This document shows, in pieces, positions 55,155-64,000 of a stretch of 64,000 bases of DNA (the first letter of the stretch is position 1; the number at the start of each line of letters is the position of its first letter). Under the pieces are notes generated by a model. It was not told where the DNA came from. It did not search any database and saw only the letters and a program-made list of their open reading frames with translations. Both the position numbers and the translations under genes were made by a program. Source of the stretch: Acinetobacter colistiniresistens (GTDB lineage: Bacteria > Pseudomonadota > Gammaproteobacteria > Pseudomonadales > Moraxellaceae); assembly GCF_024582815.1 (NCBI RefSeq), contig NZ_CP102099.1, forward strand, positions 3,038,001 to 3,102,000. Reading direction: 5' to 3'.

Positions 55155-55805
55155 ATGACTTTTATTATAGCCATTCAATTGCAAGATAGTATTATTGTTG
55201 CTGCTGATAATAGAAGTGCAACCATTGATTATAAAATTCATTCAGATCAAACACCTAAACTATATGCATGGAAAAATGGGATTATCGTAGGTTCGGGTGA
55301 AATGACTGTTATATCCCGTGCAGTTGAGTTCTTTATAAAGTTATCAAAATCGAATATTAAAGACCTACCAAAATGTCTTAAAATTTCAAGACTTATGAGA
55401 GAGTTGGAAGCAAAACACTTCCAGATAACAACGACAAAACTAATGTATTCCAAGAGCACGCCATCAGGGGCTCAGCTTTACACCATACAGCCAAACAAAA
55501 ATGATGAATATCGATTAGAAAAATTCCAAATCAATGAAATTATATTATGGTTTTTCAATCCCGATATTTCACATATTAGGACCGAATTAAAAACATTATA
55601 TGCCAATCTAAAACCTTGTTACCATTTTAATAATAAAAACGAATGGATAATTTATTATCTCGAACAGTTAAATATAACATTTAACAAACAAGCCCAAATA
55701 GATCAAATGATGAGTGCGAGTTTTGATATCTTCTTTCAAACAAAAGATGATTATTTCCATGAGTATATTAGTAGTACCCGTACAATATCGGGACATGGGG
55801 AATGA
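55155..55805 (+). CDS. HslV/proteasome-beta-like Ntn-hydrolase family protein, locus 2
   Basis: A 216-residue protein. It opens Met-Thr (MTFIIAIQLQDSIIVAADNR), the same plan as HslV (Met removed, Thr1 nucleophile, beta-strand, then AxD). KIHSDQTPKLYAWKNGIIVGSG continues the Ntn fold, including a Lys about where proteasome-type subunits keep theirs. No signal peptide or membrane helix. The rest (about 90-216) is less similar to known proteins and is shared with the broken gene at 35,768. It may process, inhibit or detect the partner operon. The fold assignment rests on short motifs, so it is moderately sure; the function is unknown. Confidence 0.6.
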   Translation: MTFIIAIQLQDSIIVAADNRSATIDYKIHSDQTPKLYAWKNGIIVGSGEMTVISRAVEFFIKLSKSNIKDLPKCLKISRLMRELEAKHFQITTTKLMYSKSTPSGAQLYTIQPNKNDEYRLEKFQINEIILWFFNPDISHIRTELKTLYANLKPCYHFNNKNEWIIYYLEQLNITFNKQAQIDQMMSASFDIFFQTKDDYFHEYISSTRTISGHGE

Positions 55806-55826
55806 TCCAAAACCAAGAGTGCACTG

Positions 55827-55869
55827 AACAATAAAAAACGACCTTAAGACATGCGTCTTAAGGTCGTTT
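55827..55869. terminator. Terminator between Ntn-like gene and glutamate dehydrogenase; right copy of the 43-bp repeat
   Basis: Hairpin AAACGACCTTAAGAC / GTCTTAAGGTCGTTT, 40 of 43 bases identical to 51921-51963. It can serve both convergent genes. The perfect stem here suggests this copy is the ancestral or better preserved one. Confidence 0.85.
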
Positions 55870-55887
55870 GGGTATTGATTCGCAGGA

Positions 55888-57159
55888 TTAGCCTGGGAAA
55901 ATACCACGCTCTTTACGTGCTTTTAAGATACGTTCACAGCCTAAAATGAAGGCCGCAGTACGTAAGGTACATTCTTTCTCACTTGATTTATGCCATACAT
56001 CATTGATGGCTTGAATCATTAGCTTGTCTAGTCTTTCGTTAATTTCTTCTTCAGACCAGAAGTAGCTCGACATATCTTGAACCCATTCAAAGTAAGATAC
56101 GGTTACACCACCCGCGTTACAGATTACGTCAGGAACAACGGTAATACCGCGTTCAACTAAAACGTCATCCGCTTCTGGGAAAGTTGGACCATTCGCACCT
56201 TCGAGTACCAGTTTTGCCGACAAGTTTTTCGCACGTTCAACCGTGATTTGGCTTTCCAATGCAGCAGGGATCAAAATATCCATGTCTACAGTCCAGAACG
56301 CTTCATCACTGATTACTTGTGCACCAGCAAAGCCACCCACACCTTGGTGAGTTTCCATGTGTGTTTTCAATGCAGCAAGGTCGATCCCTTCTGGATTGAA
56401 AATCGTACCAGTGTGATCTTGAATCGTCACGATTTTAGATTTTGATTCTGCAAACAAATAAGCAGCTTCACTACCCACGTTACCAAAACCCTGAACCGCA
56501 ATTTTTGCGCCTTCTAAAGGTAGTTTGATTTTTTCAGCCACTTGTTGACCCGTGATAAATACACCACGGCCAGTCGCTTTAATACGACCCAACGAACCAC
56601 CAAGATGTACAGGCTTACCCGTTACAACACCTGTCACAGTATGACCTTGACCCGATGAATAAGTATCCATGATCCAACCCATGACATTCGGGTTAGTCCC
56701 TACGTCTGGCGCAGGAATATCTTTCTGTGGGCCAATGATATGGCTGATTTCGCTGGTATAGCGACGTGTTAAGCGTTCTAATTCACGTGGAGAAAGCTGA
56801 CGTGGATCAACACGGATACCGCCTTTTGCACCGCCAAATGGTAAATTTACCACCGCAGTTTTAATTGTCATCCATGCTGAAAGAGCCATTACTTCATTTA
56901 AATCTACATCTGGGTGATAGCGAATACCGCCTTTACCCGGACCACGTGACAAGTTGTGTTGTACACGATAACCTTCAAAATGACGAATTGTGCCATCGTC
57001 CATAACAATTGGCACATCAACAATCAAAGCACGTTTTGGGCGCTTCAATGTATCCACATAACCTTCTAGACCATCTAGATATGGAGCTACACGCTCGATC
57101 TGTTCAAGATAGGTTGCCCATGGACCGTCATTTTGAGAGACATAAGATAAATTAGACAT
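55888..57159 (-). CDS. gdhA: Glutamate dehydrogenase (Glu/Leu/Phe/Val dehydrogenase family)
   Basis: A 423-residue enzyme that interconverts glutamate with 2-oxoglutarate and ammonia. The catalytic Lys region is in [18 protein letters not shown] and the dimerisation domain carries [15 protein letters not shown]. The NAD(P) fold has [37 protein letters not shown] is typical. It starts 32 bases after hutG on the same strand, so it probably belongs to the hut transcript and takes the glutamate from histidine breakdown further. Cofactor specificity cannot be told. Confidence 0.93.
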   Translation of the reverse strand: MSNLSYVSQNDGPWATYLEQIERVAPYLDGLEGYVDTLKRPKRALIVDVPIVMDDGTIRHFEGYRVQHNLSRGPGKGGIRYHPDVDLNEVMALSAWMTIKTAVVNLPFGGAKGGIRVDPRQLSPRELERLTRRYTSEISHIIGPQKDIPAPDVGTNPNVMGWIMDTYSSGQGHTVTGVVTGKPVHLGGSLGRIKATGRGVFITGQQVAEKIKLPLEGAKIAVQGFGNVGSEAAYLFAESKSKIVTIQDHTGTIFNPEGIDLAALKTHMETHQGVGGFAGAQVISDEAFWTVDMDILIPAALESQITVERAKNLSAKLVLEGANGPTFPEADDVLVERGITVVPDVICNAGGVTVSYFEWVQDMSSYFWSEEEINERLDKLMIQAINDVWHKSSEKECTLRTAAFILGCERILKARKERGIFPG

Positions 57160-57191
57160 GTTTTAACCTTTTGATGAATTCACATGATCCA

Positions 57192-58112
57192 TCAATCAAA
57201 TATGTAGTTAAAAATTATATAAGCGGCTAATTTGGCAGTTCTACTATCCAAATCAAACCGTGGATTACATTCCGCCACATCAAAAACTTTAATCTTTCCG
57301 GTTTCCTTAATGGCCTCTAGTAATGGGTCAAAAACTGATAAATCAATTCCTTTTACCGCAGGTGCGCTTACACCTGGCGCAATGCTAGCACTAAATACAT
57401 CAAGATCAACTGTAATATACAAATAGTCAACTTTTCCTGTAAAAGCTGTCAACTTTTCGATTAAAGTTTCAACACTTTGTTTCTGTAACTCATAATCGTA
57501 AATATAAGTACAATTCAGCCGATCTGCGGTTTCAAATAAAACCTTGGTATTTGAATGTTTCGCTACGCCAACACACAAATAATGAAATTCTTGCTGATGC
57601 TGTTCAGACAGTCTGGCTGCATTCAAAAATGGCGTGCCAGAGGTCACCTGTTCAGCTTCACGCAAATCAAAATGTGCATCGAAATTGATGATGCCAATTT
57701 TCTTATTGGGTTCATTGTTTTGCAGATATTGAAACAAGCCAGAAAAGCTGCCAAAAGCCACTTCATGGCCACCACCTAACACAATCGGTTTCATGCCCTG
57801 TTTTAAGCTTCTTTCGACCTGTTCAGCCAGTTCAGCCTGTGCTTGTTCCAGTTTTGAACCGTCACACACCACAGTCCCAATATCTGCAATCGTGATGGGT
57901 TGATGTACAGGCAAATTGGCTAACTGCGCACGAATGCTATCTGGAGCATCTGCCGCACCTAAGCGGCCTTTATTGCGCTTTACCCCTTCATCCGAGCTAA
58001 AGCCAATCAGGGCATAATCTGCTTTTGGCGTGGTATTGATGACTTGGTGAATCCTCAAGTGTTCAGCACCCTCGCCATCTTTACGCCCTTGCCATGTAAA
58101 TGAATGATTCAT
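57192..58112 (-). CDS. hutG: Formimidoylglutamase
   Basis: A 306-residue arginase-fold enzyme that hydrolyses N-formimino-glutamate to glutamate and formamide. Manganese ligands are in GGGHEVAFGSF, NFDAHFDLRE and TVDLDVFSASIAPG. This is the one-step HutG route rather than HutF. An ATG four codons upstream (58124) is possible but has no spacing to its ribosome binding site. It ends 32 bases before gdhA. Confidence 0.92.
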   Translation of the reverse strand: MNHSFTWQGRKDGEGAEHLRIHQVINTTPKADYALIGFSSDEGVKRNKGRLGAADAPDSIRAQLANLPVHQPITIADIGTVVCDGSKLEQAQAELAEQVERSLKQGMKPIVLGGGHEVAFGSFSGLFQYLQNNEPNKKIGIINFDAHFDLREAEQVTSGTPFLNAARLSEQHQQEFHYLCVGVAKHSNTKVLFETADRLNCTYIYDYELQKQSVETLIEKLTAFTGKVDYLYITVDLDVFSASIAPGVSAPAVKGIDLSVFDPLLEAIKETGKIKVFDVAECNPRFDLDSRTAKLAAYIIFNYIFD

Positions 58113-58146
58113 TGTCTCTAGCATCCTTTATAAATGAGCTACATCG

Positions 58147-59352
58147 CTAGATTGAGATTTCTTGGCCATGCTGAATAATCCGCTTTGGCAGATCCCCACC
58201 CAACCAGTAAACGATCTCGGATGGATGCTCAATCTGCCATGCAATAAAATCGGCAACTTTACCGACTTCCAACGTACCGTGTGTATCTTGTAAGCCCAAG
58301 GCATGCGCTGCATTTGTGGTCACACCCGCTAAGGTTTGTTCAGGAGTTAAACGGAACAAGGTACTGCCCATATTCATCATCAATCGCAATGACAAGGCTG
58401 GCGATGTGCCCGGATTTAAATCACTGGATAAGGCAATCCGCACTCCATGTTGATGCAAACTCTCTAACGGTGGGAATTGGGTTTCTCGTAGAAAATAGAA
58501 CGCACCCGGCAATAACACTGCAACTGTACCTGCGGCAGCCATCGCCTTGACATCATCCTCGGTCATAAATTCTAAATGATCTGCTGACAACGCTTGATAA
58601 CGTGCTGCCAAACTAGATCCACCAAGTGAAGAGAGTTGCTCTGCATGCAGTTTGATCGGTAAATTCAGAGACTGAGCCGTTTTAAAGAGACGTTCAACTT
58701 GTGCTGGAGAAAAGGCCAAGTATTCACAAAATGCATCGACCGCATCGACCAAGCCTTCCTGATGAAGTTTTGGCAGCATCTCATTGCAGATATGCTCAAT
58801 ATAAGCATCACTTTGATCCTTATACTCAGGCGGTAAAGCGTGCGCCGCCAAGCAGGTACTGCGAACTGTCATTGGCAAAGTTTCTGCAATCTGACGAATC
58901 ACACGCAGCATTTTGCGCTCATTGGCATAGTCCAGACCGTAACCCGACTTAATCTCAATAGTGGTGACACCATCTTTGAGCAAACAGCGAATTCGTTTTA
59001 ACGCCGATGCCAACAACTGTTCTTCACTGGCTTCACGGGTAGCACGAACGGTACTGGCAATCCCGCCACCGCTGGCTGCGATTTCAGCATAGCTGACACC
59101 CTGCAAGCGCTTTTCAAACTCAACACTACGGTTGCCACCAAATACACTATGGGTATGGCAATCAATCAAGCCCGGCGTTACCCATGCCCCATTTAAGTCA
59201 ATGGTTTCAGAATATGCATCGGCAGGAAGATCTTTAAATGCTCCAATCCAGTGAATATGCTGTCCCAGCGTGACCATCCCTGCATCTTCAATACTGGAAT
59301 ATTGTCCATCTTGCATGGTGGCAATATGACAGTTTTTCCAAAGCTTTTTCAT
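58147..59352 (-). CDS. hutI: Imidazolonepropionase
   Basis: A 401-residue amidohydrolase that opens imidazolone propionate to formimino-glutamate. Metal motif [10 protein letters not shown] (HxH), then [12 protein letters not shown] and [12 protein letters not shown] with the catalytic Asp. Full length. It lies between the permease and hutG genes. Confidence 0.95.
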   Translation of the reverse strand: MKKLWKNCHIATMQDGQYSSIEDAGMVTLGQHIHWIGAFKDLPADAYSETIDLNGAWVTPGLIDCHTHSVFGGNRSVEFEKRLQGVSYAEIAASGGGIASTVRATREASEEQLLASALKRIRCLLKDGVTTIEIKSGYGLDYANERKMLRVIRQIAETLPMTVRSTCLAAHALPPEYKDQSDAYIEHICNEMLPKLHQEGLVDAVDAFCEYLAFSPAQVERLFKTAQSLNLPIKLHAEQLSSLGGSSLAARYQALSADHLEFMTEDDVKAMAAAGTVAVLLPGAFYFLRETQFPPLESLHQHGVRIALSSDLNPGTSPALSLRLMMNMGSTLFRLTPEQTLAGVTTNAAHALGLQDTHGTLEVGKVADFIAWQIEHPSEIVYWLGGDLPKRIIQHGQEISI

Positions 59353-59404
59353 TTAAAACTCCTCTCACTGCTCAGGCATAATCAATACCTGAGCAGTTTG
59401 ATTG

Positions 59405-60817
59405 TTAGCTTTCCAATTCAATGTTTTGTTGCAACGTCTGATTTTCTTTTACGCTGTTTTGCTTGGGCTTCACCCAAATGGTATAAGCAATCCAAAGGAG
59501 AATTAACCACGTTACCCCGACATAAATCGCAGGTCGTGAGTCAGGGAAATATCCCATCATCGCCAAGATAAACAGCATGAATACAATCGCAAATGCAGGT
59601 GCATACGGCCAGCCAATCACAGGGAAATCCAAGGCTTTAATTTCTTCTTTCGACAGCTTACGACGCATTGCGACCTGAGAAAGTAAAATCATCAGCCATA
59701 CCCAAACGGTTGCAAAGGTTGCGATTGAAGCAATGATGATGAAGACATTTTCAGGAATCAGATAGTTCAGCACAACACCGATCAATAACACCCCAGCCAT
59801 CACCACAACCGTCATCCAAGGCACGCCATTCTTTGAGATTTTCTGGAAAACTTGCGGCGCTTGTCCACGGTTCGACATGCCATACAGCATACGCCCTGCA
59901 CCGAATACATCACTGTTAATTGCCGAGATTGCTGCGGTAACCACCACAATATTCAAAATCGTAGCTGCTGATCCAATGCCTAGATTTTCAAAAATTTGAA
60001 CAAATGGACTACCTTGGCTACCAATTTGATTCCATGGGAAAATCGACATCAACACAAAAATTGTCAATACATAGAACAGTAAGATTCGGACTGGAACGGC
60101 ATTAATGGCACGAGGAATGGACGTTTTCGGATCTTGCGACTCACCTGCCGTCAAACCAATAATTTCAATCCCACCAAAAGCAAATACCACTACAGATAAA
60201 CAGGCAACCAAACCTGCAATTCCATTTGGCATAAAGCCATCATGAATCCATAAGTTTTGAATGCCTGTGGTAAAACCACTGTGGTCAGCATGGAAACCAT
60301 AGAACATTAAACCAAAACCACCCAAAATCATGGCAACAATAGCCGTGACCTTGACGATTGAAAGCCAGAACTCAAGTTCACCAAAGACTTTCACATGAAT
60401 CAGGTTGATTGCGCCCAAGAACATGATCAGTGACAGAATCCAGATCCATCGTGGTACATCGGGATACCAGAATCCCATATAGATCCCAAAAGCCGTGACA
60501 TCGGCCAAGGCGACAATCACCATTTCAAAAACGTAGGTCCATCCCGTGGTAAACCCCGCCAATGGACCAATATAATGTGATGCGTACTCACTAAACGAGC
60601 CCGATACTGGATTATGGACAGCCATCTCACCAAGTGCACGCATCACGATATAAATTGCAATCCCTGCAACAATATATGCGAGTAATACGGACGGCCCTGC
60701 CATTTTGATTGCAGTCGCCGAACCGTAAAAGAGTCCTGTCCCGATGGCTGAACCCAATGCCAAGAAACGAATATGACGGGTGTTTAACCCCCGCTGTAAT
60801 GTGGAGTGTTGTGACAT
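59405..60817 (-). CDS. hutT: Amino acid permease, likely histidine transporter
   Basis: A 470-residue, 12-helix APC-family permease. The signature [23 protein letters not shown] starts helix 1 and [17 protein letters not shown] is the conserved helix 6 region. It is close to AAT/ProY-type permeases. Its place between hutH and hutI makes histidine the likely substrate. ATG 60817 has GGAG 7 bases upstream; upstream in-frame residues lack such a site. Confidence 0.85.
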   Translation of the reverse strand: MSQHSTLQRGLNTRHIRFLALGSAIGTGLFYGSATAIKMAGPSVLLAYIVAGIAIYIVMRALGEMAVHNPVSGSFSEYASHYIGPLAGFTTGWTYVFEMVIVALADVTAFGIYMGFWYPDVPRWIWILSLIMFLGAINLIHVKVFGELEFWLSIVKVTAIVAMILGGFGLMFYGFHADHSGFTTGIQNLWIHDGFMPNGIAGLVACLSVVVFAFGGIEIIGLTAGESQDPKTSIPRAINAVPVRILLFYVLTIFVLMSIFPWNQIGSQGSPFVQIFENLGIGSAATILNIVVVTAAISAINSDVFGAGRMLYGMSNRGQAPQVFQKISKNGVPWMTVVVMAGVLLIGVVLNYLIPENVFIIIASIATFATVWVWLMILLSQVAMRRKLSKEEIKALDFPVIGWPYAPAFAIVFMLFILAMMGYFPDSRPAIYVGVTWLILLWIAYTIWVKPKQNSVKENQTLQQNIELES

Positions 60818-60881
60818 TATAATCTCCAATCCTTGAGGAAATTTAGTTAGATTCGGCCACTCCATGTGACCGTTTTATTGA

Positions 60882-62420
60882 TCACACTTCAGACAAACTC
60901 GGTAATAGCTTCGGAACCAGCAATGCGTTCAAGCAACCACTTGCGAGCAATTCACTTGCCTGCTCGATATCGGGTGCAAAGAAACGATCTTCACTGTAGT
61001 AAGGTACTTGGTCACGCAACAGTTTACGCGCGCGCTCCAGTTTTGGAGAACTCTTCAATCCTTCACGGAAATCTAGCCCCTGACATGCACCTAACCATTC
61101 AACTGCAAGAATGCCGCGAACGTTATCAGCCATATACCATAAACGTTTGCCCGCATTCGGTGCCATGGAAACATGGTCTTCCTGATTTGCAGAAGTCGGT
61201 AAACTATCAACACTGGCAGGATGTGCAAGTGCTTTATTGTCACTTGCTAACGCAGCAGCTGTTACTTGGGCAATCATGAAGCCAGAGTTGACTCCACCAT
61301 TGGCAACCAAGAACGGCGGCAATTGTGACATATGACGGTCCATCATCATAGAAATACGACGTTCAGATAGCGAACCAATTTCAGCAATCGCCAATGCAAG
61401 GTTATCCGCAGCCATTGCCACTGGCTCGGCATGGAAGTTACCACCTGAAATTACATCACCTTCAGCGGCAAACACCAACGGGTTATCTGAAACAGCATTT
61501 GATTCAATTTCTAAAACTTCTGCCGCTTGACGGATTTGAGTCAAACAAGCACCCATCACCTGAGGTTGGCAGCGTAATGAATATGGGTCTTGAACCTTGC
61601 TACAATCTTCATGTGAATGCGAAATTTCACTTGATTCAGTTAATAGGTCACGATACGCAGCCGCAACATCAATTTGACCACGTTGACCACGCACTTCATG
61701 AATACGGGCATCGAATGGTGCACGTGAACCCAGCATTGCTTCAACGCTTAATCCACCGCAAACCGTTGCGGCAGCAAATAGATCTTCTGCTTCGAATAAA
61801 CCACGCAATGCATAAGCAGTTGATGCCTGTGTACCGTTCAGCAATGCCAAACCTTCTTTCGCCGCCAAAGAAATCGGCTCTAAACCTGCAATTTTTAGCG
61901 CTTCAACCGCAGGTAACCATTCACCTTTATAACGCGCTTTACTTTCACCAATTAACACCAAAGACATATGTGCAAGTGGCGCCAAGTCACCTGAAGCACC
62001 CACCGAACCTTTTAATGGAATATGCGGATACACTTCAGCATTAATCAAAGCCAAAAGTGCATCAATCACTTTACGGCGAATCCCTGAAAAACCACGAGCC
62101 AAGCTGTTCGCTTTCAGCAACATGATCAAACGTACCATAGCATCATCTAGGGGCTCACCCACACCTGCTGCATGTGAAAGTACCAAAGAACGTTGTAATT
62201 GCTCTAAGTCTTCTGGTGCAATTTTAGTCGAAGCAAGTAAACCAAAACCTGTATTGATCCCGTATGCGGTACGACCTTCATTGACAATTTTTTCGACACA
62301 AGCAACGCTGGCATCGATTCCTGCTGCAGCACTCTCATCCAATTTGACTTTGATTGGATTGAAATAGGCTTTACGAAGGTCTGCTAAGGTGAGTTTGCCG
62401 GCTTGAATTAAAAGTTCCAT
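60882..62420 (-). CDS. hutH: Histidine ammonia-lyase
   Basis: A 512-residue enzyme that removes ammonia from histidine to give urocanate. The MIO cofactor triad Ala-Ser-Gly is at residues 142-144 in [25 protein letters not shown] and [10 protein letters not shown] are conserved. ATG 62420 has AGGA 8 bases upstream; a TTG-opened extension is not supported. It follows hutU by 84 bases. Confidence 0.96.
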   Translation of the reverse strand: MELLIQAGKLTLADLRKAYFNPIKVKLDESAAAGIDASVACVEKIVNEGRTAYGINTGFGLLASTKIAPEDLEQLQRSLVLSHAAGVGEPLDDAMVRLIMLLKANSLARGFSGIRRKVIDALLALINAEVYPHIPLKGSVGASGDLAPLAHMSLVLIGESKARYKGEWLPAVEALKIAGLEPISLAAKEGLALLNGTQASTAYALRGLFEAEDLFAAATVCGGLSVEAMLGSRAPFDARIHEVRGQRGQIDVAAAYRDLLTESSEISHSHEDCSKVQDPYSLRCQPQVMGACLTQIRQAAEVLEIESNAVSDNPLVFAAEGDVISGGNFHAEPVAMAADNLALAIAEIGSLSERRISMMMDRHMSQLPPFLVANGGVNSGFMIAQVTAAALASDNKALAHPASVDSLPTSANQEDHVSMAPNAGKRLWYMADNVRGILAVEWLGACQGLDFREGLKSSPKLERARKLLRDQVPYYSEDRFFAPDIEQASELLASGCLNALLVPKLLPSLSEV

Positions 62421-62504
62421 TATTGGCGTCCTGTTTTGCACTCTATTGTTCGCTTACAATGCTCAATGCACAATTGCAAAAAGCATCGTAATGTCCTTGT
62501 CTGT

Positions 62505-64000
62505 TTATTGTGTGATCATTGGCAAGTTCAAGCCTTGCTCTTTGGCACAATCAATTGCGATGTCATAACCCGCATCGGCATGACGCATCACCCCTGTTGC
62601 AGGGTCATTGGTCAATACACGTGCAATACGTGCCGCTGCTTCATCAGTACCATCACACACGATCACTACACCTGAGTGCTGAGAAAAGCCCATACCAACA
62701 CCGCCACCGTGATGTAATGATACCCAAGTTGCACCGCCAGCAGTATTCAACAAGGCATTTAACAATGGCCAGTCAGATACCGCATCAGAACCATCTTTCA
62801 TTGATTCTGTTTCACGGTTTGGACTCGAGACTGAACCTGAATCCAAATGATCACGACCAATCACGATCGGTGCTGAAAGTTCACCACTACGCACCATTTC
62901 ATTGAATGCCAAGCCCAATTTTGCACGTAAACCTAAGCCAACCCAGCAAATACGCGCTGGTAAACCTTGGAAGCTAATCCGTTCACGCGCCATATCTAAC
63001 CAGCGATGTAAATGTTCATCATCTGGAATAAGTTCTTTTACTTTGGCATCTGTTTTATAGATATCTTCTGGATCACCTGAAAGTGCAGCCCAACGGAATG
63101 GACCAATACCACGGCAGAACAATGGACGGATATAGGCAGGAACGAAGCCTGGGAAATCAAAGGCATTTTTTACACCTTCGTCTTGTGCCATTTGACGAAT
63201 GTTGTTGCCATAATCAAAGGTTGGAACACCCATTTTCTGGAAATCCAACATCGCTTGAACATGTTTGGCCATCGATTGTTTTGCTGCTTTGACCACAGCA
63301 TCTGGCTCAGTTTTAGCACGTTGACGATACTCTTCCCATGTCCAGCCAATTGGCAAATAACCATTCAATGGGTCATGTGCGCTGGTTTGGTCTGTCACCA
63401 TGTCTGGGTGTACACCACGACGGACTAATTCAGGCAGAATTTCAGCGGCATTGCCATGCAGTGCAATCGAAACTGCCTTGCCTTCTTTGGTGTATTTTTC
63501 AATACGCGCCAAGGCATCATCTAAATCCGTTGCTTGTTCATCGACATAACGGGTACGTAATCGGAAATCGATACTGGTTTGTTGGCATTCGATATTAAGT
63601 GAACATGCACCTGCAAGTGTTGCAGCCAAAGGTTGTGCACCACCCATACCGCCTAAACCAGCGGTCAACACCCAACGACCTGTTAAGTCGCCGTTATAGT
63701 GTTGGCGGCCTGCTTCTACAAAAGTTTCATAAGTGCCTTGTACAATGCCTTGGCTACCAATATAAATCCATGAACCCGCTGTCATCTGCCCATACATTGC
63801 CAGACCTTTGGCATCCAATTCATTGAAATGCTCCCAGGTTCCCCAATGTGGAACCAGATTCGAGTTTGCAATCAAAACACGCGGTGCATCTTTATGGGTT
63901 TTAAATACGCCAACTGGCTTACCTGATTGAACCAATAAGGTTTCATCTGTTTCTAAGTTTTTAAGTGTTTCAATGATCTTGTCAAAACATTCCCAGTTAC
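62505..64000 (-). CDS. hutU: Urocanate hydratase, N-terminus cut by window edge
   Basis: The frame stays open from 62505 to the right edge (498 residues seen; the family is about 555). It turns urocanate into imidazolone propionate with tightly bound NAD. The NAD fold [33 protein letters not shown] and the C-terminal [20 protein letters not shown] are typical. The true start lies outside the window. First visible gene of the hut operon. Confidence 0.95.
   Translation of the reverse strand, partial: NWECFDKIIETLKNLETDETLLVQSGKPVGVFKTHKDAPRVLIANSNLVPHWGTWEHFNELDAKGLAMYGQMTAGSWIYIGSQGIVQGTYETFVEAGRQHYNGDLTGRWVLTAGLGGMGGAQPLAATLAGACSLNIECQQTSIDFRLRTRYVDEQATDLDDALARIEKYTKEGKAVSIALHGNAAEILPELVRRGVHPDMVTDQTSAHDPLNGYLPIGWTWEEYRQRAKTEPDAVVKAAKQSMAKHVQAMLDFQKMGVPTFDYGNNIRQMAQDEGVKNAFDFPGFVPAYIRPLFCRGIGPFRWAALSGDPEDIYKTDAKVKELIPDDEHLHRWLDMARERISFQGLPARICWVGLGLRAKLGLAFNEMVRSGELSAPIVIGRDHLDSGSVSSPNRETESMKDGSDAVSDWPLLNALLNTAGGATWVSLHHGGGVGMGFSQHSGVVIVCDGTDEAAARIARVLTNDPATGVMRHADAGYDIAIDCAKEQGLNLPMITQ

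Noticed and set aside
1..64000. CRISPR arrays, rRNA, tRNA genes and prophage structural genes
   Set aside because: No regular repeat-spacer array, no tRNA cloverleaf or rRNA sequence, and no capsid or tail genes were seen by eye; a dedicated scan could still find a short RNA.

Overview
The window is a low-GC gammaproteobacterial chromosome segment. Gene content and protein signatures point to Acinetobacter: an adeRS-adeABC efflux locus with very AdeB-like protein sequence, a VgrG with Acinetobacter-style DUF2345 region and DUF4123 partner, pyrB with an inactive dihydroorotase partner, a Vfr-like CRP, and a hut operon. I cannot fix the species. No rRNA, tRNA or CRISPR array was seen.

Layout. 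1-3.6 kb is a type VI secretion (T6SS) cargo module on the minus strand: vgrG, a DUF4123 adaptor, and the start of the next gene, cut by the window edge. 3.7-21.1 kb is mostly housekeeping: a DUF2520 protein, an LprI-like lipoprotein, an OmpA-family protein with a shortened tandem paralogue, pyrB with the pseudo-dihydroorotase gene, rlmKL, clpB behind a heat-shock-type promoter, an M23 peptidase, OsmC, crp, an M48 lipoprotein and a methyltransferase. 21.2-27 kb is a likely lipid or xenobiotic block (flavin monooxygenase, SDR, two PF10118-type metal-dependent hydrolases) divergent from a TetR regulator. 27-34.7 kb is adeS-adeR divergent from adeA-adeB-adeC. An IS982-type element (34,795-35,768) follows. 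38.8-51.9 kb carries a thioesterase, a DyP peroxidase, fdhD with an FdhF/YdeP oxidoreductase, a cyanide-insensitive bd-type oxidase with its DUF2474 peptide, a MocR and an AraC regulator, an enoyl-CoA hydratase-family protein and an SDR. 55.9-64 kb is a histidine-utilisation operon (hutU-hutH-permease-hutI-hutG) followed directly by a glutamate dehydrogenase gene, so histidine could be taken through glutamate to 2-oxoglutarate.

The most unusual parts are two accessory loci, at 35.8-38.8 kb and 52.1-55.8 kb. They share one plan. A small stand-alone protein resembling the C-terminal tip of VgrG starts an operon with a downstream effector: a LysM plus M15-peptidase protein in the first, and a glycine-rich hydrophobic-tailed toxin candidate in the second. 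An immunity-like gene follows. Divergent from the tip gene, 65-75 bp away, is a gene for an HslV/proteasome-beta-like (Ntn-hydrolase) protein starting Met-Thr. The Ntn gene in the first locus is hidden by two frameshifts, and I reconstructed it by hand. The second locus also holds a displaced toxin C-terminus with its own immunity-like gene, and the whole locus lies between two nearly identical 43-bp terminator sequences, which suggests insertion or duplication at a terminator. The immunity-like genes and one Ntn gene carry about ten -1 frameshifts, nearly all at short base runs, while tips and effectors remain open. Housekeeping genes with eight-base runs are intact, which argues against a general sequencing problem.
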